A stretch of DNA of 64,000 bases from NCBI GenBank assembly GCA_963971575.1, contig OZ020612.1:32839916-32903915 (forward strand), written 5' to 3'. A program made the translations under genes and the position numbers. This DNA is from Liopterus haemorrhoidalis (taxonomy: Eukaryota > Arthropoda > Insecta > Coleoptera > Dytiscidae). Under the pieces are notes generated by a model. That model was given only the letters and a program-made list of their open reading frames with translations. It was not told the origin of the DNA and did not search any database. Positions within the stretch are counted from its first letter, which is position 1; each line of letters starts with the position of its first letter. Below, one piece after another: positions 44,866-55,204 of the stretch.

Positions 44866-45225
44866 TTAGTTTAAACTATTTGTGGAAATAAGTATATTAG
44901 TTATTCTGTGAAGCTCGTGGTCTTGATTTTGGGTGTATTGGGTGGCTTTAAAGCTAGTTTCAAGCGGGAAATCGAGATCATTCCCGTCTGCAAACCGTCT
45001 ACTACCACTTTGGTCTGCAGAATTAAAACGCAGTGCTGCTCGGATCGCTTCGCATTGTGCGAACGTTGGATTTGGTGTGAGCCCATCCTGTCGCATATCA
45101 CTAGGGTTTGGTATGAGACCGATAGTTGGGATAAATCTCCCCCGACCTTCCCTGTGAAGGTTAGAGGTGAGCATATCGTCTGTGTCGAACACATTGCGGG
45201 CAAACCTTGACGGTACTGGTAAGAC
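44866..45225 (-). CDS. Unassigned open frame in a GC-richer block
   Basis: A block at about 44900-45225 is clearly GC-richer than its surroundings. On the minus strand a frame is open from about 45223 to a stop at 44866. It includes VFDTDDMLTSNL, GRFIPTIGLIPNPSDMRQDG and ALRFNSADQSGSRR. Just upstream on that strand, 'TTTGTAGTCTTACCAG' could be a splice acceptor, which would make this an internal or terminal exon of about 350 bases. A plus-strand frame of 100 codons overlaps (44908-45210), so direction is uncertain. I recognise no domain. Alternatives are an uncharacterised transposon exon or a pseudogene. Confidence 0.35.
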   Translation of the reverse strand, partial: VLPVPSRFARNVFDTDDMLTSNLHREGRGRFIPTIGLIPNPSDMRQDGLTPNPTFAQCEAIRAALRFNSADQSGSRRFADGNDLDFPLETSFKATQYTQNQDHELHRITNILISTNSLN

Positions 45226-46239
45226 TACAAACCACCCTTTTTAATAATAATAATAATAATAAATAAAATATTTTATTTATTATGGAAGGTATATTTTCAT
45301 GAATATATATGTAATATATTTATGAATATGGATTTAATTTATATCTTGCAAAATTGAGCGCATTTCTATTATATTTTCTTGCTTCGATCTTCTATGACTT
45401 TGTGCCCCCTCGACGAAACTTTCACGACCCCCCGAGGGGCCGCGGCCTCCAGGTTGAAAAACGTTAGGGCAGCGTTTCTAAACCATCTGTTTATAATAAG
45501 CCGTTTCGATTAGGAGAAACATTGAAACTGGTTATTTAGTATGTAAATTTCACTTTAGAAACTACGTTAAAATTATTATTGCTCTGTAAATACGCATTAT
45601 ATTTCAGTACGTAATATACTAAGGAAACTATCTATTAATACCATGCTTTTGTTTTTCTAATTTTAATCATGTACACGCATTAGTACCACGTGGATTTACA
45701 AATAAAATCTATTTTGATCTTACTAAATTAAAAACATCCAAATACGTGACATGTAATTTTGGACTAAACCAAAATAGTACAGAAATAGCTGCCAAAATAC
45801 ATTTTTATAAAAATGGTCATTTTGAATAGTGCTCAAAATATTTACAGCGCAGTATTTTATTAACAGTGGTACTGAAACTTAGAAAGCTCGAGGTTCGTCC
45901 TATTCTATAATATTTTGGTGGACCATTAATTTCAGTTGTTAGTTTTTAATCAGAAATGCATAAACTACAATAATAATAAGAAACGTTGGTTTTTATTATT
46001 ATTATAAATATTTATTTATATTATATAACATTTAGATTTATTTATAATCTTAATACTGTGGAATCCGACTATTATTTGTAGGATCCCCAAGGGCGTTGCA
46101 GACCACAACTATTATACTTCTATTCGTCAAATACTGACTGCAGCTAGTATACAGTACAATGTTAATTATTTTACAAGTTAACCGCGAGGTAAGCAATCTG
46201 AAGAAGAAAAATGCGCAAGATTATTTATATTTAAGGTCT
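45226..46239. other. AT-rich DNA with hAT end fragments
   Basis: At about 45400-45470 GACCCCCCGAGGGGCCGCGG and 'CCAGGTTGAAAAACG' look like a decayed hAT end (minus). CAGCGTTTCTAAACCAT at 45473 looks like another. Nothing else. Confidence 0.4.
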
Positions 46240-46787
46240 CGTAGACAAAATCAAGAAACCCTTATGCCATCACTCATGTGCCTGTCTGTGTGTCTATCTG
46301 TATGCCGTCTCTCTGTACGATAGATATTGTAAAAATTTGGCATACATATGCAATTATTTGACCAGCATATAGGAAAAATACGGAGAGTTGTTTTTTTTTT
46401 TTGTTTTGATGCGATATTTGCGATACCAAATGTTTGAAAAACCCTTGCCCTTTATCCTACCTATATCCTAGAGGAGAGGGTCTAAAATTGGAAAGAACCA
46501 GAGGAATACCACATCGAAGTAAAAAGGAACCGTCTAAACGATATTTTTAATCAGGTTGTTTTTTGAAATATATGGAATATTTTAGATCACTAAAAAATAT
46601 TTATTTTTAAAACTTTATTGTGGGGTATCAAATTAAAACTATTGAAGCGTAGTTTAAGAAGAGGAAAGTAATTTTTTAAAAACTTAATTTTGACGTGAAT
46701 TTTGTCAAAAAATGTTGTCCCCAACTGCATTACTCAAACAGGTCTCATTGGTCGTACATTTTGTAAGAAGGCACATGGATGTGAACT
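46240..46787 (+). repeat. Repeat family A, left part split by a hAT element
   Basis: Contains AAGAAACCCTTATGCCATCA, a TGTCTG-rich stretch, and 'GGGGTATCAAATTAAAAC'. It resumes after the insertion at 48016 with 'AAACGGAATTTTTATTCAGA'. Confidence 0.6.
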
Positions 46788-48007
46788 AGGTTTGTACATC
46801 GAAGGCCAAACATCGATGTTAACATCGGCGCCTTACTATCGATGTTAACATCGGCGCCTTACTATCGATGTTGAAAAAACATCGAAGGAAAAACATCGAT
46901 GTATCGGAAACATCGATGTTTTATTAATATTAAAAAAAGCTATTTATTTATATTATATAGGTTTTATTTAATAATGTGAAGATAAAATACGAAAAAGTAA
47001 CATATAATACACAAAAAGCATTTATTATATTTTGAAATAGAAATATTCCTTTTTAATAGTAATTAATTTCACATTAACATATGATAATGTTAATGTGAAA
47101 TTAATATATACCCAATATAAAAATCCTAATTTGTACCTACAGTCTATTCCAACGATTAGGCGAAACTAACCGCAATTTTCATTTTTGTAATTTGTCATTA
47201 GATATTTTTTTATATATTGAAGTTGACTTTTCCTGAACAAAATTATCAAAAGCTTCAATCAATCGGCAAAAGCAACTAGAATTGAAAATCTAATTCCGCC
47301 TAAACCAAAGGAACAGACCTTACTATTTTTACATTTCTAAAATGAAATATTGGATTTTATTACAATACTAATATAGTAATCTTAATGTTAATTTTATATT
47401 ATTTAACATAAAAATAACACTGTCATACACAATTATTTTTATACTTTTTTAAGTTGAAATAAAGTCTGTTCCTTTGGTTTAGGCGGAACTAGATTTTCAA
47501 TTCTAGTTACTATTACCGATTAATTGAAGCTTTTGATCATTTTGTTCAGGAAAAGCCAACTTCAATATATAAAAAAATAGCTAATGACAACTTACAAAAA
47601 TCCAGGGATTGGAGGAATAACAACTGGGAAAGTGTCAACAAGACTCAAAAAGAAAAAGTGTGTTGGCGTCTTTGGTCGTTCGCATTGTTTGCAAAAATTA
47701 GAAGTTTCTTCCTATTTTTTCGTATTCTGCTAACTGCTAAGAAGAATAAGAACTAACACTATTAGTATTGTTATATCACAATAGATGGCGCTTATATTTT
47801 GTGTACTAATTTTAATAAAAATTAAATTGTTAAGATTCCAGCGCCTCTAGCGGTAGTTTCTGAATTTCAAAGTTTAAACATCGACATCGGTAGTAGACAT
47901 CGTTTTATCGATACTATCGCCAGCTGACCATCGATGGTAAAAACATCGATGTTTTTAAAACAAACATCGATGTTTTCGATACATCGATGTTTTTTTCCCA
48001 TCCCTAA
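46788..48007. mobile_element. hAT-like element rich in CATCGATG, with perfect 8-bp TSD
   Basis: TGTGAACT flanks both sides (46780-46787 and 48008-48015). The right end, inverted, reads TTAGGGATGGGAAAAAAAC, a hAT-like terminus; the left end is decayed. Both subterminal regions contain many copies of ACATCGATGT. A 27-base unit with CGGCGCCTTACTATCGATGT is repeated near 46817-46870. Two inverted MITE copies (47141-47605) have inserted inside. No transposase. Confidence 0.72.
47141..47605. mobile_element. Two MITE copies ('AGTCTGTTCC' family) in inverted orientation
   Basis: The first copy spans about 47141-47328 (start CAGTCTATTCCAACGATTAG, end AAAGGAACAGACC). The second begins AGTCTGTTCCTTTGGTTTAG at 47464 and runs as the reverse complement of the first to about 47605, where it is cut. 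Together they can fold into a long hairpin with a spacer of about 135 bases. Confidence 0.68.
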
Positions 48008-48100
48008 TGTGAACTAAAATTATAAAAACGGAATTTTTATTCAGATTATTTTTTCGAATAGTCGAATTTTTTGGATTTAGGTTATTTATATATAATCCAT

Positions 48101-50264
48101 TTAAGATGTTTTTCATCTGAGCCATATCTTTTTGTTAAGTTAGTTATTAAAAAATTTATATCCACTAAATATATTACCCGTGTTACCGAATAAATATATC
48201 CTTCAGAATGTCACGTGAATGGTATTTTAGAATTAAAGTAATTTATTAGTATAAAAATAATAATTATTTTATATATTATAAATTTTATTTTATTTTCACA
48301 TGTCTAGCTATATTCCGTGCTACCAATAAAAATGGCACTCTAACAATGCCTTCTCAGATAAGGAAATATCGTGAATGGATTATAGGGCAGTATTTTCCTA
48401 AGTGGGTTCCCTGGAAATTTTTCAGGGTTTCCGCTTGACAAAATGGCCTAAACAAGACAAATTAAAATTTAATAAAAATGTATTTTGAACATTTGCTACA
48501 TTGAAGATATTCTTTATCACTAAAACAGTTTTTGTGTCATTTAACTAAGGTGACTAACCTTGTACCTTTTGGGAGTTTTGTACTCCCTTTTGAGGCACTG
48601 TACCCCTTTTAAAACCATACGTCAAATGTATTCCGTTATACTCGCTTGTATTTTTCTTGTGCTCCTTTTAGACCTTAGCGTCAGTCCTAATTTTAATAAT
48701 CACGAATTAAATTAACATAGATTATTCAACTGGATGCTGTCTGTCTCTAATGGTAAAATCTGTACTCCTCTTTTTATGACTCCAGTTCACACAGAATATG
48801 TTCACTGATTCGGTGTTACCAGTCTTACTTAAATTCGTCGTATAATTTTTATTTTAACAACGGATGTGTGTTGTTTGGTCCGCATAGTCGCGGATTTAAG
48901 TATAGACCCAAGTAGGCCCGATCCTAGTACCCTGCAGATTTAGGGTCCCGACGTAGACAGGATTTTCCTTTTCTTTGCTCATCACTTCGATTCAACATTC
49001 TTTAAAAGTCCTTTTTATTCATTCGGTCTAGGGCCCATAAACCTTAATCTGGCACTGAGTTTGCAATGCATATTTCATCCTTCCTATTAGACCTCATTTA
49101 ATTAATAAATTTATTATTATACGCTGGGCTTTTTTGAGGGGTGCCCGGTGGTCCGAGTACCCTTTAAACATTAGTTCCAAGTAATACAGTTAATATACTT
49201 GAAATGTTTTTGTTGATATAAAATGAAATGTAAGTTTTCGTGGGCTGGCAATGTTTATGCTCTTTTTCTAATATTGTCACCAGTGCTGGTGTATTTTATT
49301 AAATACTAGTAGTATACAATTGCTGCGCTACGAAAAAAAAAAAAAAAAAAACATTCGTAACCGTCTTAAACCGGGGTGCATGGTTCGCAATGGGTTGAAT
49401 AATGACTTGTTTTAGGCAGATTTTAGTGGGCGATTCTCCCTTTATGAGCTCGTGTCGCCTTCCTTTTTCAATATCATTCTCTTTGTTCCAGTGTTCCAGT
49501 TGATGTAGTTCTTTTGGGCATTTTCATGACCACAGAGTGAAGTTAAAAAACAAAAAAATATGTGTAAAATTTAAGTGCTTATCTAAGTATAAATTCATCT
49601 ACATATATCTTAAAGAAACTAACTAAACCTACTATTTTCCCAGAAGTTGGATTATATTGCTTAAAAACGAGTCAAAATAAAAATGTTTAAAAAATGTAAA
49701 ACAGTAGATTTACAAATAATTTCGTTGAAAAAGGATTCGTTAGCGGGGAGCCCGTAAAAAGTACCCTCAATTGAGTCTTACATGAGAGAAAAATACACTG
49801 ACGGACATGCAAGTGGATATTTGTCGCTTAATAGCAGATTTACAAAATATTTTGTTAAAGCGGAAATTTGTTAACCGAGTTACGCTCGGAAAAATTATCC
49901 TATCATAGAAATGGCAATATTATAATACTGAAAATGAAATATTGTACATATACACATATATGTACAATATTTCATCAAAATCCGACCAGAAGTTTTTGAG
50001 TCTTGCTCGGAAAAACAGCGAAACAGACAGACAGACAGACAGACAGAAAAAAAAAAATCTAAAAATGGTCAAAATGGTCTCTGCTATACTTAATTAGCCA
50101 GCTATTAAAGCTACCAAAGTCAAAATACTAAGAAAAATTATAATTGTCAAATAGAGCCTCCAATTTTATATACAGTGTGTAACAGCGTAACGGGACACCG
50201 CCAGTATTTTTTTCTATTATTGGAGATACAAAATTTAAAAAAATACTAAATAACAAAGTTGAAG
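48101..50264. other. Unassigned AT-rich DNA
   Basis: No gene. There is an 18-base-arm hairpin at 49935-49974, an A19-type run at about 49330-49350 and a GACA microsatellite at 50025-50045. A TE-like consensus around 49740-50050 ('GACGGACATGCAAG', 'TCCGACCAGAAGTTTTTGAG') suggests another repeat family. Confidence 0.4.
49935..49974. repeat. Perfect 18-bp hairpin
   Basis: Arms TGAAATATTGTACATATA and TATATGTACAATATTTCA with a CACA loop. Confidence 0.85.
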
Positions 50265-50655
50265 GAGACCAAGAGGATAGATAAGACTTTTTTTTGTTAT
50301 AAACGTTTTTCTGTTCAGTTTAATAATAAGAGAGATATTTCAAAAGTTTAGTTTCAGGATGTTCTCCCATAACTCCCCAAATATATATTTAAATGAAAAA
50401 AAATCATAGAAATAAAACGTTTATAGCATATGTTTGAATCCGGGTTCTACTCTATCATTGTACCAAATTTCGTGAAAATATATCCGACTGTTTTTGCGTG
50501 AATCTCGAAAAAATACGCAGATAGACAGACACCAATAGATTTTTTGCGGTTATTGTTTTATAATCACCTGAAACGAGTAGAAGCCAAACAAGAGGACGAA
50601 AAAAAAAAAAAAAAACAACAGATACAGCCAGATATTCCAATTTTATTAATATAGA
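50265..50655 (-). mobile_element. 5' fragment of the second Helitron family
   Basis: Read on the minus strand it starts TCTATATTAATAAAATTGG at 50655 and matches the first 390 bases of the element at 14460-16463 (shared CCCATAACTCCCCAAATATA, GAAACGAGTAGAAGC). The 3' part and hairpin end are missing. Confidence 0.65.
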
Positions 50656-51063
50656 TTATATATAGATAAGTACTACGTATAGTTACATATGTACGTAGAG
50701 ATAGGTATGTCTAGAAACGAAAAACTTACCTTCTCTGCCCCTTATTTGCCATCTACGTGTTGGGTATCTGTTATTATATTTTTATGCACTTTAACGTTTT
50801 TTTGTGACTGTCAGTAAGATGACTAGCAGGGCCGTGCAAGTATATTCAGTGGCTCAGGTGCAAAGATATGGACGGAGCCCTTACTTAAATTACATACACG
50901 AGGTGTGATCAAAAAGTTCGTGAATTTTTTAATTTACAAAACAATATTTATTTATTCATCAATTTTTTATTGTCCCCTTCAAAATAGTCCCCATTGGATA
51001 TAATGTACTTATGCCACTGTTTTTTTAAAACACTTCTGAAACACAGATTTTGGTATAGCGTTC

Positions 51064-52040
51064 AGCTTCTCCAGCGATTTACCGTTTTATTCTTCAATTG
51101 TTGTAAAACGTTGTCCTCTCATTGTTTTTTTCATCTTTGGGAAGAGCAAAAATTCACATAGGGCCATATCTGGTGAAAAGTGTGGTTGTGGTATCATTAC
51201 TGTGCTATTTTTGGACAGAAAATCTCGAACAAACAATGAAGTATGAGCTGATGCGTTATCATGGTGCAATTTCCAAGAATTGTCCGTCCATAAATCTTGC
51301 CGTTTTCTACGAATTGCTTCACGCAGCCAACGAAACAAGCTTAAATAGTATTCTTTAATAACTGTAACACCTTGCGGTAAAAATTCATGGCACACAACAC
51401 ACAATATCAAGATAATCGAAAATAAAACTTACATTTTAGGCCTTCGTTTGGTGTTCGTTTGAAAGTTTCCATTGAAATGATGGTGTCTTTGTTTCGATGT
51501 CATAACCGTACACCCACGTCTCGTCATTCGTTATGATGTGCTGGAGCAATGTTGAGTCATTGACGACAGTCTATCGATTGAGCGACTTCTTTACCACACA
51601 TTTTTTTGTTCAATATTTTACATTTTCGTAATAAATTTGCTGCCACTCGCCTCATGTCGAAAACATTAGTGAAAATTTCTTCCCAAGAACCATACGATAC
51701 ACCAACTTCTTCAGCAACCTCTCTAATTGTTATTCAACGGTGTAGTTAAGATTTGGTTTTTTAACTTCTTTCACGTATTTTCCTATGATTGAAGTGCTGG
51801 GTCTCCCAACTCTATCATCATCATAAACTGATTCACGGCAGAAATAGGCCGATGTAAAATAAATAAAATAATAAATATTAAATTACTAATTCACGGCCAT
51901 CTTGAAAGCTTTTATACCATTTGTAAATCGCTCGTTTATTCACACTCGATTCACCAAATTACTTCTGCAACATTTTTACTATTTTACAGCACTTGATTTA
52001 ATTTTTCACGCAAAATTTAATGCATATACTTTGATCCCTC
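51064..52040 (-). pseudogene. mariner transposase, degenerate
   Basis: The enzyme cuts and pastes mariner DNA using three carboxylates. In minus-strand order, broken frames give the N-terminal region, then NMRRVAANL-like codons, then NDETWVYGYD (first catalytic Asp, about 51510). A continuous 107-codon frame (51087-51410) follows with HEFLPQG, HHDNASAHTSL (second Asp) and SPDMALCEFLLFP, where the third catalytic Asp of the usual 'APCDFFLFP' is Glu. Frameshifts upstream of 51410, the inserted retroposon and this substitution all argue against activity. Confidence 0.78.
51840..51888 (+). mobile_element. Tiny retroposon insertion with TSD
   Basis: Forty-nine bases (AGAAATAGGCCGATG, then an AAAT-rich tail) interrupt the mariner. 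ATTCACGGC is present on both sides (51831-51839 and 51889-51897). This looks like an extremely 5'-truncated LINE or SINE. Confidence 0.7.
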
Positions 52041-52297
52041 ATCAACTTCTTTAATTAGCTGTAAATTTTCAAATACACATCCAATCTGGCTGCCAATTGA
52101 GACAGTCGTCAAAGACAGGTTAACCAACATGACAACAAAAAAGTTTATCAATGCGACAAATATAGCTCAGGAATTTCAAAAATTGCACGAACTTTTTGAT
52201 CACACCTCGTATATTTGAAATTTTACCATTTATTTACTTATAAATACAAGGTCCAAATGCTATACTCCAGTCGCACCCCCCATTTGCACGGCCTTAG

Positions 52298-53761
52298 TGC
52301 TCAGATAGTGCAACAAAAAATAGAGAACATTTTTTTAAGAAGAGATATTTATATATATGTAATAATCTTTTAGGTGGAAGCTAAAATACTGCAAGGGTTG
52401 TACAGCCACCTTAAGTAAGTAAGAAAGTGAGGAGCCTGTTTCTAAAATGTCTCTAATCCATTTTTTAAAAGTTGAGTGTAACCACGAAAAACGATTAATA
52501 ACCTATTATAATTTACATAAAATCACTTTTTACAGCCATTTATTTAAGGATTCTAGGTCGATTTGGAAAGAAATTACGTTTTTATTTTTTTAAAAAAGGT
52601 GGTGGTATTAATGGTGCCAATAAAACAATAAAATGATTTTTCTAAATTGGATAAGAGACGTTTTGGAAATAGTAATAATTAATAATCTTTAAAATATACA
52701 TATTACATCACAAAGAACAATTAGTTATAAAAAAAATAAATAAAAAATTATTTATTGTTACAATGAATTTTATTATTATTATTATTAGTTATACTCTTTT
52801 TAAAAGATTCTTTCTGGCCACCTAATTGAGAATTACATTTTGTTTGTATTATTTGTTGAGTTCAGGAAAGCTTTATACTTTACCTAAGAAACAGTCTTAA
52901 TAAAATAAAATCTTGTTTATAACCCTTAATTTTGTTAGCTTATTAATCTCTAAGATTAAATCAATTTTTGACCTATAATTTTAAGAGTTAATATATTTAC
53001 CTATTACAAAGACTAAATAAGTCTATAAATAAGGAATTACAAAATATGCAAAAATATGTATATTTTGATTTCATTTAAAATTTGATCAGATCAAATTCTT
53101 CTGCGGTACTGCGCATTAAAACTCGTTTGACAAGGCGGATCAGATGCGATTTAGTTTCTCTCTGGGGATCATGAGATTGCTAACTGGGAAAGAATTAAAG
53201 TTAAAAGATAAGATTCGTTTTATTAATTGAATTGTCTGATAAAAATTGATTTTATTAAAAATATCATACAACACAAAGAACACATAAATGAAATGGTATG
53301 TCTACACTGGAGCGACAAAGTAATACGACATTAATACGGCATTGTCGTATGACAAGCATCTATTTATATCATGATTGTGGCCGCACGACTTTTCATTGTT
53401 GTGAAGTCTGTAATTTAGAATAAAGATAGAAGACACTGTCTACAATTATATATAGAATCAAGTTCTACGACCAGCCTTTGATCTTTACCAATAGTTACTG
53501 AACTTTTGCAGATTCCAGTTTCTCGATAAAAACACTTATCGGTCGGAAACTTGCGTCTTTGAAACTAGTAAAGTATTAGTTATGCGACAATGTCGAGCGA
53601 CAATTTATCTGATAAAAACTCTGTCAAAATAGCCTAAAGACAAAATTGGATCTTTCCACGACAACTGTTTAATTCATAATTCAGAATTATTATTATGGGG
53701 TTTGTCAGGTCTTGACAAGCGTTATATAGTTGTGAGATAAGATTTTCTGAACTTAAATATA
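52298..53761. other. Unassigned AT-rich DNA
   Basis: No gene. At about 53687-53723 there is a 37-base piece of the REL-LINE 3' end (TTATTATTATGGGGTTTGTC). Around 53303-53340 and 53590-53612 the motif GGAGCGACAA/GAGCGACAAT may be the ends of an undefined element. Confidence 0.4.
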
Positions 53762-53765
53762 TTAA

Positions 53766-54378
53766 CCCGTAGTTGACCAAAATATACACATCCAACCAAG
53801 TGGGGTGTAGTATACCCTAGGCTTTTCTCATTTAATATCAATTAAAATAAGGTAAAATTTATACAGTTAGATGCTGTCAAGCCTGTAGAACAATATTACA
53901 AAAAAAAAATAATTTCAAAGTAATTATTTAATGCTTTTTTAATAATTTTTTCAATAAAAGTCAAAATCACGCTAATTTCTTTCCTAAATTGCATCATACT
54001 TCAAGTTGCGTCTCGTGTTGACTGACAACATTGCATCTCTCGTTCACACCAACTCTCACACATACTAATTTAGCTAGCTCTCTGATTGGTCTATGTATTT
54101 TGGTGGGGGAGACAATTTCTTTCTCATTTCTCAAGCAAAGCTTGAATTTTGAATTAGTTGATATTAGATACTTCGTTATTTATTTATAATTCGTTCGAAA
54201 TGCGCTGTTGCCAAATATAATTTAGACATATTTTTTTGTAAATGGATTTTGATTTTTTTGTCGATTAAAAATTAAATTATGGTTAAATATTAACTAATTC
54301 ATAAATATTGTCAATAGATACATCATTTCCACTATTAATATACTGGGGTGTGACACACCCCATTTGGTCAAGCTTGGG
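53766..54378. mobile_element. piggyBac-like MITE in TTAA
   Basis: TTAA lies on both sides (53762-53765 and 54379-54382). The ends are CCCGTAGTTGACCAAA and, inverted, CCCAAGCTTGACCAAA, followed inwards by GTGGGGTGT-type blocks. TTAA targets and CCC...GGG ends are diagnostic of piggyBac. 613 bases with no transposase. Confidence 0.82.
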
Positions 54379-54769
54379 TTAAAATAGATTAAGAGGCTTT
54401 CATGTTGATGAATTGCGGGGGAGGAATTTGTAAAAATATTCCTGACGAACAAATAAAAGATACTTTGTCAAATAGAAGTAAAGTCAAGTCAACTGAAATA
54501 TATAAATACATACATACTTATAAAATTAAAACAATTTTCAAATATGGGACTTTTATTTAAAAATCTCTCGGGCCGACTTGGGTCCTCAATCCGCCCCAGC
54601 ACTGCCACTCAGGCAAACGTTTAAAGTCATCTGACGTTACTATTTTTAGGATTTCATAAGTGTAACCAAGAAATTCTTATACTGTCACTCATGTATGTGG
54701 TCAAACAGTTGAGACTTGAATTATTATTCAAAAATTGTAATTTGAGGAATTATTTTCATTAGTATAATG

Positions 54770-54886
54770 CAGAGTTTCCCAAACTTTTTGAGCCGCGGAG
54801 CACTTTCATTGCTATATATATATAGCAACACTAGTAGATCATGGAGCACTAGTAGATGCTCGCGGAGCACAGTTTGGGAAACTCTG
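54770..54886. mobile_element. Short hAT MITE
   Basis: 117 bases with inverted ends CAGAGTTTCCCAAACT and AGTTTGGGAAACTCTG. Flanks are GTATAATG (54762-54769) and GTATAATA (54887-54894), 7 of 8. The centre contains TGCTATATATATATAGCA, a perfect palindrome. Confidence 0.85.
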
Positions 54887-55204
54887 GTATAATATTTATT
54901 TATTTATTTATTTATTTATTTATTTGGACACTACAGACATAGTCCTTTTTGTGTCCGTAGACAAACATACAATATACATACATACTAACATACTCAATCA
55001 TAAACAATACTTTTTTTAAAAAAAATGTACAATTTTATATAAACAAACATTAACTTGCTCTACTCATTCAATTTACAAAACATATTTAAGACATTCACAA
55101 AATACAATCAAGGCCAGACGTACTATACAGATTACAACGGCAGCCTGAATCTACTTGCAGTTTTACAAATCAACTGTTAACATTAGATTTTATTCTGTAC
55201 ACAG

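Larger units (their letters stand above)
50897..52211 (-). mobile_element. mariner element with both TIRs
   Basis: The ends ACGAGGTGTGATCAAAAAGT and ACTTTTTGATCACACCTCGT are inverted repeats, with TA on both sides (50895-50896 and 52212-52213). The length, about 1.3 kb, is standard for mariner. The transposase is on the minus strand and degenerate. A small retroposed insertion sits at 51840-51888. Confidence 0.85.
50827..52297. mobile_element. Possible hAT-like element hosting the mariner
   Basis: CAGGGCCGTGCAAG at 50827 and, inverted, AAGGCCGTGCAAATG ending near 52297 could be terminal repeats of one element; they resemble the 17232 family. A convincing 8-bp duplication was not found. The mariner at 50897-52211 would lie inside. 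Confidence 0.45.

Noticed and set aside
45396..45490. Complete hAT element
   Set aside because: Only decayed single ends with no matching partner or duplication were found.
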